The notes beneath the pieces are model-generated. The model was not told the origin of the DNA and made no database searches. It saw only the letters and a list, made by a program, of their open reading frames with translations. DNA of 64,000 bases from Nocardioides sp. J54 (lineage in GTDB: Bacteria; Actinomycetota; Actinomycetes; Propionibacteriales; Nocardioidaceae). Below, one piece after another: positions 18,067 through 25,721 of the stretch (position 1 is its first letter; every line of letters starts with the position of its first letter). Made by a program: the position numbers and the translations under genes. The stretch covers positions 1-64,000 of the forward strand of contig NZ_JAER01000006.1 of the NCBI RefSeq assembly GCF_000519005.1, read 5' to 3'.

Positions 18067-18717
18067 ATGAGCCACACGCGCACCCGCCTCGCCGACCTGG
18101 TCCTCCTCGTCGGGCTGGTCGCAGGCCTGGCGGCGCTCGCGGCCGGTGTGCTGCCCGGTGTGCTGCCCGGCCTGCAGCGCGAGGAGGAACCGGCGGCCGT
18201 CGTACCTGCTCCGCCGGCGCTGGCGCTGCCACCGGCTCCCCCGGTCCCCGCCGCGCCGACGCCGCCCGAGCGCGTGACGGCACCGACCCGGATCGAGGTC
18301 CCGGTCATCGGCGTGGACGAGCCGCTCACCGGCCGGGGCCTGGCGGCCGACGGCTCGCTCGACACCCCGGAGTTCGGCACGGCGGCGTGGTACTCCCCCG
18401 GCCCGCGCCCCGGCGAGCCCGGCGGCGCGGTGGTCGTCGCCCACGTGCACGGCCCCGACGGCCCCGACGTGTTCTGGGACCTCGCCACCCTCGAGCCGGG
18501 CGACACCGTCCGCGTGCACCGCCGCGGCGCCGTGGCGACCTTCGTGGTCGAGGACGTCGAGGACGTGCCGAAGGAGCAGCTGCCCTACGCGCGGATCTGG
18601 CCGGCGACCGAGGAGCCACTGCTGCGGCTGATCACCTGCGGCGGGACCCGTACGGCGGACGGCTACCCCGACAACACGATCGTCTACGCGCGCCTGGTCG
18701 GAACCGAGCGGCGCTGA
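18067..18717 (+). CDS. Class F-like sortase
   Basis: A 216-residue membrane-anchored transpeptidase. A single N-terminal helix (about 9-36) is followed by a Pro/Ala-rich spacer (43-70) and a sortase beta-barrel. Catalytic candidates are His126 in VVVAHVHG, Cys191 in LITCGG and an Arg, either 195 or 209. The TCGG and AHVHG surroundings are those of actinobacterial class E/F sortases. Such enzymes cleave a sorting motif and attach the protein to peptidoglycan. The secreted protein at 19224 is the obvious candidate client. It is transcribed alone after the sigma gene from the shared GCAAGG-N16-CTCCTAC motif. Confidence 0.85.
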   Translation: MSHTRTRLADLVLLVGLVAGLAALAAGVLPGVLPGLQREEEPAAVVPAPPALALPPAPPVPAAPTPPERVTAPTRIEVPVIGVDEPLTGRGLAADGSLDTPEFGTAAWYSPGPRPGEPGGAVVVAHVHGPDGPDVFWDLATLEPGDTVRVHRRGAVATFVVEDVEDVPKEQLPYARIWPATEEPLLRLITCGGTRTADGYPDNTIVYARLVGTERR

Positions 18718-18783
18718 GCTGGTCGGGGCGGTCGGCTGGTGGCTGGGGGCGGTGGGCCGGGGGCGGTGGGCCGGTGGCCGCCA

Positions 18784-18893
18784 TGTAACACGTCGTTCGC
18801 TGACCTCCCCGCCCGTTCACCGCGCCCCAGCGGCGCGTCACCCGGCATGTCGCGCGGTCAACGGGCTGCCACAGCCGCGAACCACGTGTTACA
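18784..18893. repeat. 110-bp element with terminal inverted repeats, copy 1
   Basis: The element begins TGTAACACGT and ends ACGTGTTACA, a perfect 10-bp terminal inverted repeat. The interior is about 90 percent identical to copy 2 and has its own dyads (CAGCGGCGCG, GTCGCGCGG). The size and termini resemble a MITE or a structured RNA. No transposase gene is nearby. Confidence 0.75.
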
Positions 18894-18928
18894 GCCCGCC
18901 CGGCCCGCCGACGTACGCCGCCCCGCCA

Positions 18929-19038
18929 TGCAACACGTCGTCCACCGACCTCCCCGCCCGCTCACCGCGCCCCACCGGCGCGTCACCCGGCGTGTCGCGC
19001 GGCCAACGGGCTGCCACAGCCGCGAACCACGTGTTGCA
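18929..19038. repeat. 110-bp element with terminal inverted repeats, copy 2
   Basis: Same length as copy 1, beginning TGCAACACGT and ending ACGTGTTGCA. The third base of each terminus has changed in step relative to copy 1 (T:A to C:G), so the inverted pairing is kept. The two copies are direct repeats separated by 35 bp. Together with flanking GGTGGGCCGG repeats they fill most of 18718-19142, where no gene is seen. Confidence 0.75.
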
Positions 19039-19142
19039 GCGCGCGTCAGCCCCCCCACCACCACCCGGCCCCGGCCCGCACCGCCAGGCAGGCACCGCCG
19101 AACCCCTCCCGACCAGCCCGAAAGAACTTCCGCGGAAAAGCT

Positions 19143-19171
19143 GCAAGGTCCCGAACCCCCGCTGCTCCTAC
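19143..19171 (+). promoter_or_regulatory. Promoter-like motif before the secreted repeat protein
   Basis: GCAAGG at 19143-19148 preceded by GGAAAAGCT, 16 bp, then CTCCTAC at 19165-19171. This matches the sortase motif exactly in both boxes and in spacing. The ATG at 19224 is about 45 bp beyond the expected start site and has an AGGAG ribosome-binding sequence. Confidence 0.65.
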
Positions 19172-19223
19172 TCCCAACGAACACGAACCGGGCCCGCACC
19201 GGCCCACCACACCAGGAGCAGAC

Positions 19224-19916
19224 ATGAACACCACCGCCCGCACCGCCCTCCGCCTCCTCGTCGCCACCCCGATCGCGGCCGCCGCGATCGCCGTCGGCGG
19301 CGGGGTCGCCCACGCCGACGGGTTCGGGCCCGGCCCGATCGTCGTCGCGATCCCCGGTGACGGGGAGCCGACCGGCCCGGGCGGCTTCACGAACCCCGAG
19401 CCCGAGCCGAAGCCGGACCCGAAGCCGGAGGGTCCGGGTGGCTTCACGAACCCCGAGCCCGGCCCGAAGCCGGACCCGAAGCCGGAGGGCCCCGGCGGGT
19501 TCACCAACCCCGAGCCCGGCCCGAAGCCGGACCCGAAGCCCGAGGGCCCCGGTGAGATCACCGCCGGCGAGGACGACGGCCCGCGCCCCGACGGCCCGGA
19601 CGACCTCGCCCACCCCGAGGAGGGTGACCAGCCTGAGGACCAGCCCCAGGACCAGCCCGGTGACGAGCCGGCCGACGAGCCCACCGCGGAGGACGGCGGC
19701 AAGGGCGAGCTCCCGGACGACCGGACGGACGTCAAGGACGTCGACGAGGTCGGCGGCGTGACCGAGGCGGTGCCGGTCCCGACCCGCATCGATGCCGGCT
19801 CCGCCGACGCCGGTGAGCCCGACCTGGGCCTCACCTTCGGCCTCGCCGGCGGCGGCCTGCTGGCCGCGGCGGCAGCCCTGCTCGCCCGGCAGCGCCTGGT
19901 CCGCCGCCAGCGCTGA
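19224..19916 (+). CDS. Secreted Pro-rich repeat protein, likely sortase client
   Basis: A 230-residue surface protein. A signal peptide (1-31, ending VAHADG) is followed by three 19-residue repeats of the GPGGFTNPEPGPKPDPKPE type (about 50-108), then an acidic Asp/Glu/Pro stretch with QPEDQPQDQP. The end has the layout of a sortase substrate: VPVPTRIDAG, a short acidic spacer, a hydrophobic helix (LGLTFGLAGGGLLAAAAALL) and an Arg-rich tail (ARQRLVRRQR). VPTRIDAG is a plausible non-LPXTG sorting signal, but this is inferred from position. It shares its promoter motif with the sortase. The repeats probably act as an extended stalk. Confidence 0.8.
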   Translation: MNTTARTALRLLVATPIAAAAIAVGGGVAHADGFGPGPIVVAIPGDGEPTGPGGFTNPEPEPKPDPKPEGPGGFTNPEPGPKPDPKPEGPGGFTNPEPGPKPDPKPEGPGEITAGEDDGPRPDGPDDLAHPEEGDQPEDQPQDQPGDEPADEPTAEDGGKGELPDDRTDVKDVDEVGGVTEAVPVPTRIDAGSADAGEPDLGLTFGLAGGGLLAAAAALLARQRLVRRQR

Positions 19917-19930
19917 CCTGCCCCCTCAGC

Positions 19931-19997
19931 ATGGGTTGAGGAGTGGGGCCGCAACCCATCCGCACGACGGCCGCCCGGTCACCCGGGCGGCCGTCGT
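19931..19997. terminator. Bidirectional terminator-like hairpins
   Basis: A 7-bp inverted repeat (ATGGGTT/AACCCAT, 19931-19959) is followed by a perfect 15-bp stem with a 4-nt loop (19964-19978 and 19983-19997). They lie between the convergent genes ending at 19916 and 20040. There is no T-run, as is common for high-GC actinobacterial terminators. Confidence 0.65.
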
Positions 19998-20039
19998 CGT
20001 GCTGTCAGGGGCTCTTCCGACCGTACGACGGAGCGCCGG

Positions 20040-21227
20040 TCAGACCCGCTCGAAGGCGATCCCCGCCCGCTGCAGCCGGGCGAGCAGCGCATCGCCCATC
20101 GCGGTGGCGGTGGTGACCTGGCCGGAGACGTTCGGGTTCTCGTCGAGGGCCAGGCAGATGGCCGACTCGGCCAGCATCTTCGCGGTCTCGGTGTAGCCGG
20201 GGTCGCCGCCGGAGACGCGGGTGTGCACCGTGTGCCCGCCGCTCTCGGCGACGAAGTCGACGGTGAACCATGACTTCTCCCGCCGCCCCTCGGACGGGCC
20301 CTGACCCTGCGGCACCCGCTTGAGCAGCGCGTTGCGCAGCGGCGGCACCTGCGAGGCGAGGGTGAGGCCGGTGGCGCCGATCGCGCCGCCCGCCGCGTAG
20401 CGCAGGGTCTTCGTCCCTGCGTAGTGGGAGTAGGTGAACGCCGGGCCGTAGGCCGGCAGCGCGGCCCCGCTGCGCGCCACGACGAACGGGTCGATGGTCG
20501 GCAGCGGGAGCAGCCAGTAGCCGAGGTCGCGGTCGCGACGCGGTGCGCTGGCCGAGGCGCGGGAGCGGCGGCCCTCGGGGCGCGGCTCCATCCGGCGCCG
20601 GGCGCTGGACGCCTCCTTCATCTGCCGCGCGCGCGAGAAGGCGGTCAGCGCGGAGTGGAAGGTGCCGCCGGAGAAGCTGGCCTTCGACCGCACCACGCCG
20701 CGCATGGTGACCGGCGCGGTGATCTCCCCGCCGACCTCGCGGGCGAGCTCCTTGATCGTGAAGTACGCGCCGAGGTCGTGCGGGATCGAGTCGAACCCGC
20801 AGCAGTGCACGAGCCGGGCGCCCGAGCCCTCCGCGGCGGCGTTGTGCTCGACGTAGGTGCGGTCGACGAACTCCGGCTCCCCGGTCAGGTCGACGTAGTC
20901 GGTGCCAGCGACGGCGCACGCGGCGACCAGCGGGCCGCCGTACTGGACGTAGGGCCCGACCGTCGTGGCGACCACCTTGGTCGTCGCGACGACCTCGGCG
21001 AGCGCGTCGGGGTCGGCGGCGTCGGCGACGAGCAGCGGCAGGTCGGCCAGGTCCGGCCGGGTGGCGGCGAGCCGGTCGCGGACCTGCTCGAGCTTCCGCT
21101 CGTTGCGCCCGGCGATGGCCCAGCGCAGGTCGCCGCCGTGCGCGGCGAGGTAGTCGGCGGTCAGGCCGCCGGTGAAGCCGGTGGCGCCGAACAGGACGAC
21201 GTCGTACGGGCGGGAGCTCTCAACCAT
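20040..21227 (-). CDS. Trans-acting enoyl reductase-like saccharopine dehydrogenase family protein
   Basis: A 395-residue protein with an N-terminal Rossmann motif GATGFTGGLTADYL (about 14-27), a further TVGPYVQYGGPLVAACA helix and the LTGEPEFVDR and CCGFDSIPHDLG segments. The last is diagnostic of the mycobacterial trans-acting enoyl reductase family (Rv2449c/Rv2953-like), which acts on polyketide-derived lipids or is uncharacterised. NADP-dependent reduction is expected. It is transcribed alone, divergent from the SigE-type sigma gene. No polyketide synthase is near, so its substrate is open. Confidence 0.82.
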   Translation of the reverse strand: MVESSRPYDVVLFGATGFTGGLTADYLAAHGGDLRWAIAGRNERKLEQVRDRLAATRPDLADLPLLVADAADPDALAEVVATTKVVATTVGPYVQYGGPLVAACAVAGTDYVDLTGEPEFVDRTYVEHNAAAEGSGARLVHCCGFDSIPHDLGAYFTIKELAREVGGEITAPVTMRGVVRSKASFSGGTFHSALTAFSRARQMKEASSARRRMEPRPEGRRSRASASAPRRDRDLGYWLLPLPTIDPFVVARSGAALPAYGPAFTYSHYAGTKTLRYAAGGAIGATGLTLASQVPPLRNALLKRVPQGQGPSEGRREKSWFTVDFVAESGGHTVHTRVSGGDPGYTETAKMLAESAICLALDENPNVSGQVTTATAMGDALLARLQRAGIAFERV

Positions 21228-21251
21228 GTCGGCGAGTCTTGCACCCCGGAT

Positions 21252-21278
21252 GGAACCTCACGCAAGGCTCGACCCGTC
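21252..21278 (+). promoter_or_regulatory. Canonical ECF promoter before the SigE-type sigma gene
   Basis: GGAACC at 21252-21257, a 17-bp spacer and CGTC at 21275-21278. This is the classical ECF promoter and suggests that the sigma factor at 21323 controls its own operon. It differs from the GCAAGG-N16-CTCCTAC motif of the 16-19 kb module. Confidence 0.6.
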
Positions 21279-21322
21279 TCACCCATGACAGATCATTGCC
21301 AGCACGAACGACCGGAGCGCAC

Positions 21323-21859
21323 GTGGACCCAGGGAACGAGTCGGACTACGCCGACTACGTCGAGCAGGCATGGCCCTCGCTCGTGCGCGCCGCCGTCTTC
21401 CTCGGCGCCCGGCCGGACGAGGCCGAGGACCTCGCGCAGACCACCCTGGTCCGCTGCTACACCGGCTGGGACCGGGTGCGCAGCGCCGACAACCGCGACG
21501 CCTACGTCTACCGGATGCTGCTCAACTGCCTGCGCGACAGCCGCCGGACCCGGTGGTGGAAGGACCGGCGGTACGACGACCCGCTGGCCCTCGAGCAGCA
21601 GGACGCCCGCCGCGCCCGCTCCGGCGGGGACGCCACCGAGCGGGTCGCGATCGCCGACGCCGTGCACCGCGCGCTGGGTGGGCTGTCGAAGCCGAACCGG
21701 GACGTCGTGGTGCTCCGCTACTTCGTCCAGCTCAGCGAGAAGCAGACCGCGGCCGTGCTCGGCGTGCCGGCGGGGACGGTGAAGAGCCGGCTCTCCCGGG
21801 CGCTGGCCCACCTCGCCACCAACGACCACCTCCTCGACATCGCGGGAGAGCGACAGTGA
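21323..21859 (+). CDS. SigE-family ECF RNA polymerase sigma factor
   Basis: A 178-residue sigma factor with region 2 at about 10-75 (FLGARPDEAEDLAQTTLVRC, YVYRMLLNCLRD) and region 4 at about 115-165 (SEKQTAAVLGVPAGTVKSRL). It belongs to the short actinobacterial SigE group. GTG 21323 is chosen because GGAG lies five bases before it. The stop overlaps the GTG of the beta-propeller gene (GTGA). A membrane protein translated directly after an ECF sigma factor is often its anti-sigma factor or sensor, so a regulatory pair is likely, though the partner has no standard anti-sigma domain. Confidence 0.87.
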   Translation: MDPGNESDYADYVEQAWPSLVRAAVFLGARPDEAEDLAQTTLVRCYTGWDRVRSADNRDAYVYRMLLNCLRDSRRTRWWKDRRYDDPLALEQQDARRARSGGDATERVAIADAVHRALGGLSKPNRDVVVLRYFVQLSEKQTAAVLGVPAGTVKSRLSRALAHLATNDHLLDIAGERQ

Positions 21860-23826
21860 CCGACCTCGAGAACCTCTGGGACGATTACCCGACCGGCAAG
21901 GCGCCGGTGACCGCGATCCTCGCCGCGGCCGTGGGTGAGCGGCGCCGGCGCCGCCGGCTGCTGGTCCGGCCGCTGCTCACGGCGGGCGTGGCGACCGGCG
22001 TCGCCGGGGCGTTCGTCGCCGGCACCCTCGTCGGCGGGTCCGGGCCCGGCACCCCGGGCGGGACCGCCCTGCCGGAGCGGGTCGCCTTCAAGGCCGACCT
22101 CGAGCCGGCGGCCTCGTGCGACGAGCTGCTGGCGAGCTACGTGCGCCGCGGCAAGGAGCGGGTGACGGCGTGGGGGTGGGACGACTTCAGGGTGGCCCTC
22201 GGGGCGCACGGGCGTGAGGGGCCGGTCGCCGACCGAGCCGTCAACGAGCTGTCTGGCCGCACAGCCGGACAGGTGCCGAAGGCGCAGCGCGCCACCAGCA
22301 GCGACACCGGCACCAACGTGCAGGAGGCCGGCGTCGACGAGCCCGACACGGTGAAGACCGACGGCTCGGTCCTGGTCACCGTCCGCGACGACGACCTTGT
22401 GACCTGGGACGTGACGGGCGCGAGCACCGAACGGCTCTCCTCGGTCCGCCTCGACGGCATCGAGTCCGCCGAGCTGCTGCTGGCCGGCGACACGGTCGTC
22501 GCCATCGGCGCCGACGCCGGCGCCCCGCCCGAGGCCCCGGGCACGCGGGTGCTGACGATCAGCCTCGCCGACCCGGCCGAGCCCGAGGTCGTCGCCGACG
22601 TCAGCTACGACGCCGCCCTGCTGTCCGCCCGGCAGCACGGCGACACCGTCCGCCTCGTCCTCGAGTCCGGCCTCCCCGACCTCGACTTCGTCGAGCCGCG
22701 CGGACGCCGCACCGACCAGGCAGCCCTGCGCCGCAACCGGCAGGTCGTCGAGGAGTCGACGATCGAGGACTGGCTGCCCACCATCACCACGGATGGCGAC
22801 AGCCGGCAGCTGCTGGACTGCACCGACGTCGCCATCCCGTCCGACGACCTCGGGCTCGCCACCACCAGCATCGTCGGCCTCGACCTCGCCAGCGCGGCCG
22901 AGCCGGACGCGATCGGCCTGGCCGGGCGCACCGGCATCGCCTACGAGTCGGCCGACCACCTCTACCTCGCGACCCGCGCCGGCTGGGACGGCTGGGATGG
23001 CAGCTGCCTCGACTGGTGCCGGGGCGCGCCGACCCGCACCTCCGGCACGACCCACGTCTTCGACTTCGAGCTCGCCGGCTCGGCCGCCACCCACGTCGCG
23101 TCCGGCGAGGTCGAGGGCGCGGTCCGCGACCGCTGGTCGGTCGACGAGGCCGACGGGGTGCTGCGGCTCGCGCTCGGGCCGACCAGCGAGACCGGCGACT
23201 TCAACTCCGTCGTCACGCTGCGCCGCGAGGGCGAGCAGCTCGTCGAGCACGGTCGCCTGGACCGGCTCGGCCCGCGCGAGGACATCACGTCCGTCCGCTG
23301 GTTCGACGACCTCGCCATCGTGGTGACCTTCCGCCGCGTCGACCCGCTCTACGCCGTCGACCTCACCGACTCCTCCCGCCCGCGGCTGCTCGGCAAGCTG
23401 AAGGTGCCCGGCTTCTCGTCGTACCTCCACCCGCTGGGGAGCTGGCGGATGGTCGGCGTGGGCGAGGGCCCCGACGGCAAGGGCGGCTGGGGCGCGCAGG
23501 TCGGGCTCTTCGACGTCCGCGACATCACCGACGTGCGCCGGCTCGACGTGCACAGCTACGGCCGGTCGTTCCGCGCGCTGGCCGGAACCGACCCGCGGGC
23601 GTTCACGTGGCTGCCCGACGAGCGGACCGTGGTGACCGTGCTCGAGAGGCGCGCACGCACCCGGGTGGGCTACGTGTCGATCATCCGCCTCGTCGACGGC
23701 GAGCTGCGCCAGCGCCTGCAGCAGGTGGAGTACGGCGCGGACGTCGACCTCGTGCGCGCCGTGCCCCTGCCCGACGGGCGGGTGGTGCTGGTGACCGGCG
23801 AGCAGGCGCAGTTCCTGGAGCCGTGA
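21856..23826 (+). CDS. Membrane-anchored beta-propeller protein
   Basis: A 656-residue protein with a short cytoplasmic N-terminus (about 1-37, basic RRRRRRL), one membrane helix (about 40-62, LLTAGVATGVAGAFVAGTLV) and a large exported domain. The VQEAGVDEPDTVKTDG segment is the hallmark of the C-terminal beta-propeller family PF09826, and repeated strand/turn blocks run to the end. Four Cys in DGSCLDWC and elsewhere may form disulfides. It overlaps the sigma gene by 4 nt. The cytoplasmic tail could bind the sigma factor while the propeller senses the envelope; this is inference. Confidence 0.8.
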   Translation: MTDLENLWDDYPTGKAPVTAILAAAVGERRRRRRLLVRPLLTAGVATGVAGAFVAGTLVGGSGPGTPGGTALPERVAFKADLEPAASCDELLASYVRRGKERVTAWGWDDFRVALGAHGREGPVADRAVNELSGRTAGQVPKAQRATSSDTGTNVQEAGVDEPDTVKTDGSVLVTVRDDDLVTWDVTGASTERLSSVRLDGIESAELLLAGDTVVAIGADAGAPPEAPGTRVLTISLADPAEPEVVADVSYDAALLSARQHGDTVRLVLESGLPDLDFVEPRGRRTDQAALRRNRQVVEESTIEDWLPTITTDGDSRQLLDCTDVAIPSDDLGLATTSIVGLDLASAAEPDAIGLAGRTGIAYESADHLYLATRAGWDGWDGSCLDWCRGAPTRTSGTTHVFDFELAGSAATHVASGEVEGAVRDRWSVDEADGVLRLALGPTSETGDFNSVVTLRREGEQLVEHGRLDRLGPREDITSVRWFDDLAIVVTFRRVDPLYAVDLTDSSRPRLLGKLKVPGFSSYLHPLGSWRMVGVGEGPDGKGGWGAQVGLFDVRDITDVRRLDVHSYGRSFRALAGTDPRAFTWLPDERTVVTVLERRARTRVGYVSIIRLVDGELRQRLQQVEYGADVDLVRAVPLPDGRVVLVTGEQAQFLEP

Positions 23827-23854
23827 GGCCCGCTCCCCGGCGTACGGTGGAGGC

Positions 23855-24121
23855 ATGTGCCGCAACATCCGTCCGCTCAACAACTTCGAGCCGCCGGCCA
23901 CCAGCGAGGAGGTGACGGCTGCCGCCCTGCAGTTCGTGCGCAAGGTCAGCGGGACGACGAAGCCGAGCCAGGCCAACCAGGCGGCGTTCGACCAGGCGGT
24001 GCACGACATCGCCCACATCACCCAGCACCTGCTCGACAACCTGGTCACCACGGCGCCGCCGAAGAACCGGGAGGTCGAGGCCGAGAAGGCCCGCGAGCGT
24101 GCCCGGCTCCGGTACGGCTGA
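23855..24121 (+). CDS. DUF2277 family protein
   Basis: An 88-residue protein beginning MCRNIRPLNNFEPPAT, the conserved start of DUF2277. The rest is helical, with FVRKVSGTTKPSQANQAAFD and a basic C-terminus. The MCRNI start with Cys2 is almost invariant in the family, whose function is not established. It begins 28 bp after the propeller gene and its 3' end overlaps the methyltransferase gene by 23 nt, so it is probably in the same transcript. Confidence 0.88.
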   Translation: MCRNIRPLNNFEPPATSEEVTAAALQFVRKVSGTTKPSQANQAAFDQAVHDIAHITQHLLDNLVTTAPPKNREVEAEKARERARLRYG

Positions 24122-24704
24122 GGGCCCCGACGACCCCCGCGCCCGGGTCGCCGCCGCGATGGAGGCGGTCCCCCGGGAGCACTTCCTGCCGGCCGACCAG
24201 CGGCGCTTCGCCGGCGTCGACCGTGCCCTGCCCATCGGGCACGACGTCACGAACTCGCAGCCGTCGACGGTGCGCGCGATGCTCGAGCTCCTCGACGCCC
24301 GCCCCGGCCACCGGGTGCTGGACGTCGGCTGCGGGTCCGGCTGGACCACCGCGCTGCTCGCCCACCTGACCGCGCCCGACGGCCACGTCACCGGCGTCGA
24401 GATCCTGCCCGAGGTCATGGCGCTGGGTGCGCGCCACCTCGCGGCCCTCGGCCCGCCACCCGGCGTCGAGCTGCACGAGGCCCGGCCCGGCGTGCTCGGC
24501 TGGCCCGACGGCGCGCCCTACGACCGGGTGCTGGTCTCCGCCGACGCCGAGCACGTGCCGCTCGCGCTGGTGGAGCAGCTCACCCCGGACGGCACCTTCG
24601 TCGGGCCGGTGCGCGGGCGGATGCTGCGGATCCGCCGGCAGCCCGGGGCCGAGCCGCTCGTCGAGGAGCACGGCCGCTACGTCTTCGTCCCGCTCGTATC
24701 CTGA
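24099..24704 (+). CDS. Protein-L-isoaspartate O-methyltransferase-like protein
   Basis: A 201-residue SAM-dependent methyltransferase of the PCMT type. PREHFLPADQRR and IGHDVTNSQPSTVRAML match the family's N-terminal substrate region, and VLDVGCGSGWTTALLA is SAM motif I. The family methylates isoaspartyl residues for repair. The GTG start overlaps DUF2277 by 23 nt; ATG 24160 would give a shorter protein but would lose conserved sequence. The domain is slightly short at the C-terminus compared with typical Pcm. Confidence 0.82.
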   Translation: MPGSGTAEGPDDPRARVAAAMEAVPREHFLPADQRRFAGVDRALPIGHDVTNSQPSTVRAMLELLDARPGHRVLDVGCGSGWTTALLAHLTAPDGHVTGVEILPEVMALGARHLAALGPPPGVELHEARPGVLGWPDGAPYDRVLVSADAEHVPLALVEQLTPDGTFVGPVRGRMLRIRRQPGAEPLVEEHGRYVFVPLVS

Positions 24705-24708
24705 ACCG

Positions 24709-25530
24709 GTGACGCTCCTCGGCCAGCAGGACCCCGCGCTGGAGCGGTGCGCCGCCGGCCCGCTGGTGCTGCTGACCGGCGCCGGGCTCTCGACCGACTC
24801 CGGCATCCCGGACTACCGGGGCCCGGGTGCCCCGGCCCGCACCCCGATGACCTACCAGGAGTTCGTCTCCGGTCCCGCTGCCCAGCAGCGGTACTGGGCG
24901 CGCAGCCACCTCGGCTGGTCCCGGATGAAGCGGGCGGAGCCGAACGCCGGGCACCGCGCGGTCGCCGCGCTCGGGGCGGAGCTGGTCATCACGCAGAACG
25001 TCGACGGCCTGCACGAGGCTGCGGGGACGCCGCGCACGGTCGCGCTGCACGGCCGGATCGCCGACATCGTGTGTCTGGCCTGCCGTCGTACGACGTCGCG
25101 GGCTGGGCTGCAGCAGCGGCTCGAGGACGCCAACCCGGGCTGGGCGGCCACGCACGCCGACGTGGCGGTGCGACCCGACGGCGACGTCGACCTCGAGGAC
25201 ACCCACGGGTTCGTCGTGCCGGCGTGCGAGGACTGCGGCGGCGTGCTCAAGCCGGACGTGGTCTTCTTCGGGGAGAACGTGCCGAAGCCGCGGGTGGAGT
25301 GCTGCTACGCAGCCGTCGAGGCCCTGGTCGGCTCCGACGGCTGCCTGCTCGTCGCCGGCTCCAGCCTGACCGTGATGAGCGGCCTGCGCTTCGTGCGCCG
25401 CGCCGCCCAGCTCGGCATCCCGGTGGTGATCGTCAACCGCGGCCCGACCCGCGGCGACGACCTGGCCGCGCACAAGGTCGACACCGGCACCAGCGAGTGG
25501 CTCTCGGCCCTCGCCGAGGTGCGCTGCTGA
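24709..25530 (+). CDS. Sirtuin NAD-dependent protein deacylase
   Basis: A 273-residue Sir2 protein. GAGLSTDSGIPDYRG binds NAD, TQNVDGLH and ALHGRI provide the active site with the catalytic His, and the zinc ribbon is CLAC plus CEDC. VVFFGENVP and LLVAGSSLTVMSG complete the fold. It removes acyl groups from lysines using NAD. The GTG start follows the methyltransferase stop by 4 bp, so they are co-transcribed. An insertion of about 25 residues between the two Cys pairs (HADVAVRPDGDVDLED) is typical of some actinobacterial members. Confidence 0.9.
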   Translation: MTLLGQQDPALERCAAGPLVLLTGAGLSTDSGIPDYRGPGAPARTPMTYQEFVSGPAAQQRYWARSHLGWSRMKRAEPNAGHRAVAALGAELVITQNVDGLHEAAGTPRTVALHGRIADIVCLACRRTTSRAGLQQRLEDANPGWAATHADVAVRPDGDVDLEDTHGFVVPACEDCGGVLKPDVVFFGENVPKPRVECCYAAVEALVGSDGCLLVAGSSLTVMSGLRFVRRAAQLGIPVVIVNRGPTRGDDLAAHKVDTGTSEWLSALAEVRC

Positions 25531-25721
25531 ACGCAGTCGATCTGCGCGGGACGAAGCCGGCCCGGAGCCGGAGGGAGCGACGAAGGAGCGACCGGAGGCG
25601 CAGGGAGGCGCCGTCCCGCGCGCCGACGGTCTTGCCGCCACCCGGACGTCACCACCTGCCGGAGGCAACTGCGGCGCGGCAGCGCGGCGCGAGGCACGAG
25701 CGACGCGCTCGCGCCATCCAG
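25531..25721. other. Gene-free convergent gap
   Basis: Between the sirtuin stop and the DtxR stop are 191 bp of GC-rich DNA with several short dyads such as GCGCGGCAGCGCGGCGCG. No gene, clear terminator or repeat shared with other loci was recognised. Confidence 0.5.
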
